A stretch of 64,000 nucleotides of DNA, taken from contig JAVBPG010000010.1 in assembly GCA_031549685.1 (NCBI GenBank), forward strand, positions 11,406 to 75,405. The letters run 5' to 3'. The translations under genes and the position numbers were made by a program. This document shows, piece by piece, positions 60,401 through 64,000 of the stretch. The stretch is from JAITMY01 sp031549685. GTDB lineage: Bacteria > Bacteroidota > Bacteroidia > Bacteroidales > UBA932. Each line of letters starts with the position of its first letter. Position 1 is the stretch's first letter. The notes under the pieces are model-generated. The model saw only the letters and a program-made list of their open reading frames with translations, was not told where the DNA came from and did no database searches.

Positions 60401-62845
60401 CGTGGAGTTTGCGATAGCGCTAGCCTGCCCAACGGCCGCTACTACTACAACGTGTCTGATAACAGCAACAAGCTGCTACCCCTTACCGGCAGCGTTACGC
60501 TTGACGGCGCCAACCAAACCGTGCAGCTTTCCTTTGCCGGCTACCACAAGGTAACCTTTACCTACACGCTGCCCGCCAATGAGCCCAACCCCAACTCCCA
60601 CTACATCGACCTGTACCGCGAGGGACAGAGCAATGCGCTTGGCTACTATGGGATAAGCGGTGCCAGCACCACCTACAGCTGCTACCTGCCCGACGGCAGC
60701 TACCGCTGGGCGCTTGAATACTCCGGCCGCTGGACGGGAGCGCAGCAGCCCTTTACGGTAAACGGAAGAGATACCACCCTTAGCTACATAGCGCAGCCCA
60801 TGTACAAGGTGGCCTTTGTGCCCACCGGCGCCAGGGCTAAGCATACCTACTACTCCATTCGTATATCCAACGGCGTTGACCAGTATATAGAGCACTTCAG
60901 CAGCTCGCGCACCGATTCGCTGCGCCTGCCTGCCGGAGATTACGAGTATGAGGTTCTCGAAATGCAAATCAACGGAGCTGATGCAGCACCCTACACCGGC
61001 CGCTTTACCCTGGGCAGCGGCGGGCAAACGGTAAACATTTCCTTTGAAAACTACCAGCGGGTACGCTGCTGGATCAACCTGCTTGCGGGTACTGTCATGC
61101 CGTCCCGCGTAGAAGTACTTACGGCCAAGGGTGGCGAGCTTTTCTACGAATTTAGCATGTCGGGAGGTGGCACTAAAGATATATACCTGCCTGCGGGCAG
61201 CTACACCTTCACCATAGCGCAGCCCGGTTACAAGGTGGTGGAGAAAAGCGTAGCGGTAGCAGCGTCAACGCTTCCCATCGAGGTGCAGCTCGACCTGCAA
61301 AGCGGCAGCTACTACCCGGTAATGTTTGGCGTATTTGACGGCAACCAGAACGGGATAGCCGGTGCCACCGTAACCCTTGGCAGCCAAACCAAAGCTACCG
61401 ATGCCGTCGGCCGGGCCCTCTTTACCGATATGGCCGAGGGCACCCTCAGCTACAGCGTAATCAAATCGGGCTACCGGAGCGAAGGCGGTACCTTGTACGT
61501 AGGGCCCGGAGCCGAATTGAGTAAGGGGGTTATCCTCCTGCAGGCCTCGCAGCTCTACAGCGTATCCTTCGATGTGTACGACGGCGCTACCGGTACCACC
61601 CGCCTGAGCGGTGCCACCGTATCGCTGCAGGGCGTTGGACAGCACACCACGGACGGCGGCGCGGTGAGCTTCAGCGGCGTGGCCCCGGGCACTTACTCCT
61701 ACAGCGTAAGCAAGGCGGGCTACGTGCAGCAGAGCGGTAGCCTTACCGTATCAACGGGCAACGTGAGCCGCGCCATCAACCTGGTCAAGGAGCCCACCTA
61801 CACCCTTCAGCTGGCGGTGTACGACGGCAGCAGCACCACCTTCCTTAGCGGCGCAAGCGTGAACGTTACGGGGCAGGCGGCGCAAACCGTAGCCGGCGAC
61901 ACCCTGCGCTTTAGCGGCCTGGCCGCGGGCGACTACACCCTCAGCGTGAGCAAGGCGGGCTACTTTGCGCAGAGCAGCAGCGTTACGCTCTCGGCGGCCA
62001 CCACCGGTGCCGGCGGGGTGTACAGGGCCACGGTAAACATGGTGGCCAAGCCGGCCAACCTCAAGAAGTACACGCTTACGTTCAAGGTGTACGATGGCAG
62101 CAGCGCCAACCTACTCAGCGGGGCGAGCGTGGCCCTTGCCGGCGGCGAACCCAAAACCACCGGTAGCACGCCGCTATCCTTTGCCGCCGTTGATTCGGGC
62201 GATGTGGTGGCCTACAGCGTAGGCATGAGCGGATACGTTACGGTGCAGGGCACCAAGGCCATTACCGCGGCCAACGCCGTGCGCGACACGGTATTTGTAT
62301 CGGTTGCGCTACAGGCCTCGCTGCGCTACACCGTTGAGTTTAAGGTGTACGACGGCAGCGGCACTAGCTACCTGTCGGGCGCCAGCGTATCGCTGCAGGG
62401 CCAGGCGGCGCAAACCACGGGCAGCGCGGCGCTCAGCTTTACCAACCTGCTGCCCGGCAGCTACAGTTACACGGTAAGCAAGAGCGGCTACCAAACGCAA
62501 AGCGGAACGCTGAGCATAACTGCTGCACTTGATGCGGTAGGGCGTACGCTTACGCAGGTCATCCACCTCGCGGTAAGTGCACCCAACGCCGTGGATAAAA
62601 ACAGCATTGCCGTGGTAGTGTACCCCAACCCCGCCAGCCAAACGCTCTACATCAGGTGCGACGATAGCCGTGCTGCGGGCCTGTGGAGTATCAAGCTGTA
62701 CAGCGTCAACGGCGGCCCCGGCGTACAAATGCAAAGCCGTGGGCTCAACACGAGCATTCCCGTAGGGCAGCTACCCGCCGGGCTGTACATTTTGCAGCTG
62801 CGTAGCGGCAACAGCGAATTTACCCAAAAGGTAATGATTAAGTAG
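57452..62845 (+). CDS. Very large secreted repeat protein with T9SS sorting domain
   Basis: A 1797-residue protein. The start at 57452 gives a signal peptide (QLILTLSIALLVLCSMQARA). Residues ~25-125 are a pre-peptidase C-like beta-sandwich (YSFTPATDGTYFISSC ... TAGTTYYIGW). From ~145 to ~1280 come diverged beta-rich modules with recurrent FTNLPAGFVAADT, LPAGSYSCT and FTVSGA phrases; a block of ~310 residues is clearly duplicated. From ~1283 to ~1710 there are five copies of an ~85-residue carboxypeptidase-regulatory-like domain (F-VYDG ... LSGA-V-L ... YSVSKAGY). The last ~70 residues (VVYPNPASQTLYIRC ... LPAGLYILQL) are a type A T9SS sorting domain. I see no enzymatic domain; it may be an adhesin, a surface scaffold or a binding protein. 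Confidence 0.88.
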   Translation: MKQLILTLSIALLVLCSMQARAQGSPDCSTAQPVTPSSSITATVADAGESYMVYYSFTPATDGTYFISSCNHATFDTRVYVYTGPCGNLSEILYSDDACAVQSAVTLSATAGTTYYIGWCLWSGAGSGGTFTWELSRLVSPVFVLSGLPEELGVQGNIYSSADLSGHIASFDGSSGYTSSQPISLGNTYYCQLSATRVAGAVLPFTAADTVRLPAFYRMAMKVGLPEGWYIRSAIVLQEEHQIASLNFNQLGANLFSDTLYMPAGSYSCTLTAVDAQGTPVLYSHNFAVSAAGDVSMSVSPSGQSKQTFGFTNLPAGFVAADTIIDIYDAGGSYLLSLYKQTGCYLPNGTYKCKVSLGTGMAYKEAGFTVSGASTINLSYAGYYQTTFRVQLSGGDSWDSGAEIIRSQENGTYLCCNIAPGDSVAWLPNGSYQALLSLSGDPRTVSFTVSGANSLVSYVELKPVFTFADLPAGLVYRGEIFKDEYLRDRVGAFSSPDYQLQDILVAGQTYYCQLEGYKMPVTMVPFTAAPTVSLTTGLKQTTLKVGLPAGWTLNSTSLEILQDGQPVTSADLEQVAPQQYADTVYLPAGSYSCTVGAYDPQGLPISYPHSFTVSAAGEVAISVSAAGQSKQTFSFTNLPSGFVAADTAIEIYDALGNDMLNLYGQTSCYLSNGAYYYSVMLNSKTSTNIAPKEGSFTVSGEGTVSISFADYRKVDFRVTLPAGNALSSISVYQQRGSAGYAVNLQGSDTSCYLAAGSYYAIVKDGQGDYYVRFTVSSANRVVPVEVATTRFTVAGVPAGLLRSANIDVYNDNGSGAGYAIEANGFEVALVKGGTYSYYISSNSSKLTQAKGSFTAAPAVTLSPYGRVVVNVSAPGQYRIISSEVWQSGNRVLTPTFGLRPPHTDTLYMTNGLYQLEVTAKDTVGGGLLKAGRELTVAGSATVALDMAADLMPQVKFVLGGLPADVRGSDIRIEISNDLFDKILRGVCDSASLPNGRYYYNVSDNSNKLLPLTGSVTLDGANQTVQLSFAGYHKVTFTYTLPANEPNPNSHYIDLYREGQSNALGYYGISGASTTYSCYLPDGSYRWALEYSGRWTGAQQPFTVNGRDTTLSYIAQPMYKVAFVPTGARAKHTYYSIRISNGVDQYIEHFSSSRTDSLRLPAGDYEYEVLEMQINGADAAPYTGRFTLGSGGQTVNISFENYQRVRCWINLLAGTVMPSRVEVLTAKGGELFYEFSMSGGGTKDIYLPAGSYTFTIAQPGYKVVEKSVAVAASTLPIEVQLDLQSGSYYPVMFGVFDGNQNGIAGATVTLGSQTKATDAVGRALFTDMAEGTLSYSVIKSGYRSEGGTLYVGPGAELSKGVILLQASQLYSVSFDVYDGATGTTRLSGATVSLQGVGQHTTDGGAVSFSGVAPGTYSYSVSKAGYVQQSGSLTVSTGNVSRAINLVKEPTYTLQLAVYDGSSTTFLSGASVNVTGQAAQTVAGDTLRFSGLAAGDYTLSVSKAGYFAQSSSVTLSAATTGAGGVYRATVNMVAKPANLKKYTLTFKVYDGSSANLLSGASVALAGGEPKTTGSTPLSFAAVDSGDVVAYSVGMSGYVTVQGTKAITAANAVRDTVFVSVALQASLRYTVEFKVYDGSGTSYLSGASVSLQGQAAQTTGSAALSFTNLLPGSYSYTVSKSGYQTQSGTLSITAALDAVGRTLTQVIHLAVSAPNAVDKNSIAVVVYPNPASQTLYIRCDDSRAAGLWSIKLYSVNGGPGVQMQSRGLNTSIPVGQLPAGLYILQLRSGNSEFTQKVMIK

Positions 62846-62887
62846 CAAATTGTCAGCATCTCACAGTCACAACAGGGTATAAAAAAT

Positions 62888-62914
62888 CCTCGAAGGGTTC
62901 TAAACCCTTCGAGG
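62888..62914. repeat. Perfect 12-bp hairpin after the secreted-protein gene
   Basis: CCTCGAAGGGTT (62888-62899) pairs exactly with AACCCTTCGAGG (62903-62914) around a 3-base loop. There is no T-run, so it is probably a palindromic repeat rather than the main terminator. Confidence 0.7.
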
Positions 62915-62965
62915 GTTAACCAGCTACGATGGCGAATACTCTCTGTTAGGGTTTTGTTCCGTGTT

Positions 62966-62993
62966 AAGCCGAGGTTCCGACCTCGGCTTTTTT
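62966..62993 (+). terminator. Rho-independent terminator of the large secreted-protein gene
   Basis: AAGCCGAGGT (62966-62975) and ACCTCGGCTT (62980-62989) form a 10-bp stem with a TCCG tetraloop, followed by a T-run to 62993. Orientation fits plus-strand transcription. Confidence 0.9.
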
Positions 62994-63128
62994 ATGCCGG
63001 CAGGTGGTGCTCCGTGTCAATTCTACGACCATCTCCATCCCGAGTGCCGATACATCCTCGGGAGCCTTGCCGGCGGGGCGTGGGGTTGGAGGAAATTGCC
63101 GCATTTTATCGATTTTGAAAAAAAACAA

Positions 63129-63136
63129 TATCTTTG
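63129..63136 (+). promoter_or_regulatory. -7 box of the TetR gene
   Basis: TATCTTTG, 27 bases before the ATG at 63163. The longer upstream reading frame crosses this box, so the short start is preferred. The remainder of the 62846-63162 gap holds the two hairpins above and no gene. Confidence 0.6.
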
Positions 63137-63162
63137 CAGAGCGTTTGCTCTGTTGTGTGGTG

Positions 63163-63756
63163 ATGAGGGATACGAAGGAATACATAGTCAGGACTGCTCT
63201 TCCGCTTTTTATGGAGAAGAGTTACAAGGCTGTTACGCTGAAAGATATAATTCGCGAAACGGGCTTGTCCAACGGGGCGTTCTACCACTACTTCCGAAAC
63301 AAGGAGGAACTTTTCAAGGAGGTGGTGGCCTTGCACCTGTTCCGGCTGGCGCGGCGCATTTATGAGTATGCGCCCAAGAGTTCGCTGTGGGATTTCATGC
63401 AGGATACCCTCGGGGAGCTGCAAAAAGTACAGACGGAGCTCGAAAAGTTCGTTGCCCTTGGGGGAAGGATAAACTTCCTGAGCTTTATGTTCGAGGCCTT
63501 CAGGCAGTTTCCCGAGGCGCAGAAGGAGGTGAGGGAGATGCAGAAGCTGGAGTTTGCCTTGTGGGTAGAGGTAATTGATATTGCCAAAGCCAAGGGGGAA
63601 ATCAGGGATGAGCTGCCGACTGAGCTCATTGCAAGAATGTTTATGTACATACCGGACGGCATTTATATGGATTTCTTGGTCGATTTGAACCAGGAAAAGT
63701 ATAAAATCGGCACCAAGCGGCTGTGGGAGGGTATTTATAAAATGCTGAAGGCGTAA
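63163..63756 (+). CDS. TetR/AcrR-family transcriptional regulator
   Basis: A 197-residue regulator. The N-terminal HTH is canonical: KEYIVRTALPLFMEKSYKAVTLKDIIRETGLSNGAFYHYFRNKEELFKEVV (residues ~4-54; key segments TLKDIIRETGLS and GAFYHYFRNKEELF). The C-terminal ligand-binding part (~60-195) is helical, and I cannot predict a ligand. Such genes usually control a neighbouring efflux or lipid gene, but the downstream gene is beyond the window. In-frame GTG codons directly before the ATG are possible alternative starts. Confidence 0.9.
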   Translation: MRDTKEYIVRTALPLFMEKSYKAVTLKDIIRETGLSNGAFYHYFRNKEELFKEVVALHLFRLARRIYEYAPKSSLWDFMQDTLGELQKVQTELEKFVALGGRINFLSFMFEAFRQFPEAQKEVREMQKLEFALWVEVIDIAKAKGEIRDELPTELIARMFMYIPDGIYMDFLVDLNQEKYKIGTKRLWEGIYKMLKA

Positions 63757-64000
63757 CCTGCTTATGGTTATCTGCAATCGTACAGTCGGCAATGGTGCTA
63801 CGGTGATGCATGAGGGGAGGGTGGCTTTTTAGACAGAATGTTGGGATAGGAGATTTCTCTCTACGCTTCGCTACGCTTGAAATGACGTGCTATGGAGAGT
63901 AAAAAGGTGGAGGTAGGGAGGGACGGGGGGGGGGGGGGGCGCGCCCCCCCCCGCCCCGACCCCCAGCGGGGTGAGGGGAGAGAGAACGAGAAGGGGCAAA
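63757..64000. other. Window end: no gene, half-repeat and G/C homopolymer
   Basis: No coding sequence is supported. A half-copy of the dispersed repeat (GAGATTTCTCTCTACGCTTC ... AAATGAC) lies at 63850-63885. From 63925 the sequence is a run of fifteen G, then CGCG, then nine C and more C-rich sequence. That forms a 22-bp G9-CGCG-C9 palindrome at 63931-63952, unlike anything else in the window. Confidence 0.7.

Overview
The window is a chromosomal segment of a Bacteroidota bacterium, most likely an anaerobic member of the Bacteroidales or a related order. The evidence is: -7 promoter boxes of the form TAnnTTTG in front of many genes; a complete Bat (aerotolerance) operon; the bamD-rpoZ-coaBC-porD-recN cluster; two large secreted proteins ending in type IX secretion (T9SS) sorting domains; and an energy metabolism built on 2-oxoacid:ferredoxin oxidoreductase and heterodisulfide-reductase-like electron carriers. 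No rRNA, tRNA, CRISPR array, insertion sequence or prophage was recognised.

Layout. 1-3.7 kb: end of a lipoprotein gene, an FKBP isomerase lipoprotein, an NhaA antiporter with an altered active site, an arginase-family ureohydrolase. 4-9 kb: a nitroreductase, then a minus-strand operon for a four-subunit 2-oxoacid:ferredoxin oxidoreductase with a Dabb-domain gene inserted, then a NUDIX hydrolase. 9-17.4 kb: a lipase-like lipoprotein, a small membrane protein, thioredoxin reductase, and bamD-rpoZ-coaBC-porD-recN. 17.4-19.1 kb: a hipBA toxin-antitoxin pair. 19.3-30.5 kb: one long minus-strand operon, moxR-DUF58-batX-batA-batB-batC-batD-batE, whose last gene overlaps (ATGA) a hydrogenase-like large subunit followed by its small subunit. 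30.7-36.2 kb: recR and a 1600-residue subtilisin-like protease with four DUF6359 repeats. 36.4-47.3 kb: mostly single-gene metabolic units (acetyltransferase, MalY/PatB lyase, sodium symporter, SDR, glyoxalase-fold proteins, an alpha-oxoamine synthase, an AraC regulator, threonine synthase) and one AT-rich orphan. 47.3-52.8 kb: a five-gene Hdr-like electron-transfer operon. 52.9-56.9 kb: ferrochelatase, a small membrane protein and a TonB-dependent receptor flanked by two copies of a non-coding repeat. 57.4-63.8 kb: a 1797-residue T9SS-secreted repeat protein and a TetR regulator. The last ~80 bases are abnormal G/C homopolymer.

Most distinctive observation: the two hydrogenase-like proteins at the end of the bat operon have lost all four predicted proximal iron-sulfur ligands and the nickel-binding motifs, and no membrane-arm genes accompany them. 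They look like a repurposed redox-complex module tied to the Bat envelope system. The Hdr-like operon (soluble HdrA/B/C-type parts plus a membrane cytochrome b-CCG fusion) is a second candidate for an uncharacterised system. A third theme is the density of short palindromic and tandem repeats between genes: at least eleven copies or half-copies of a GTCATTGCGA-type palindrome, three related GCGCGCGGAGCA palindromes, and 8-bp tandem arrays inside two operons.
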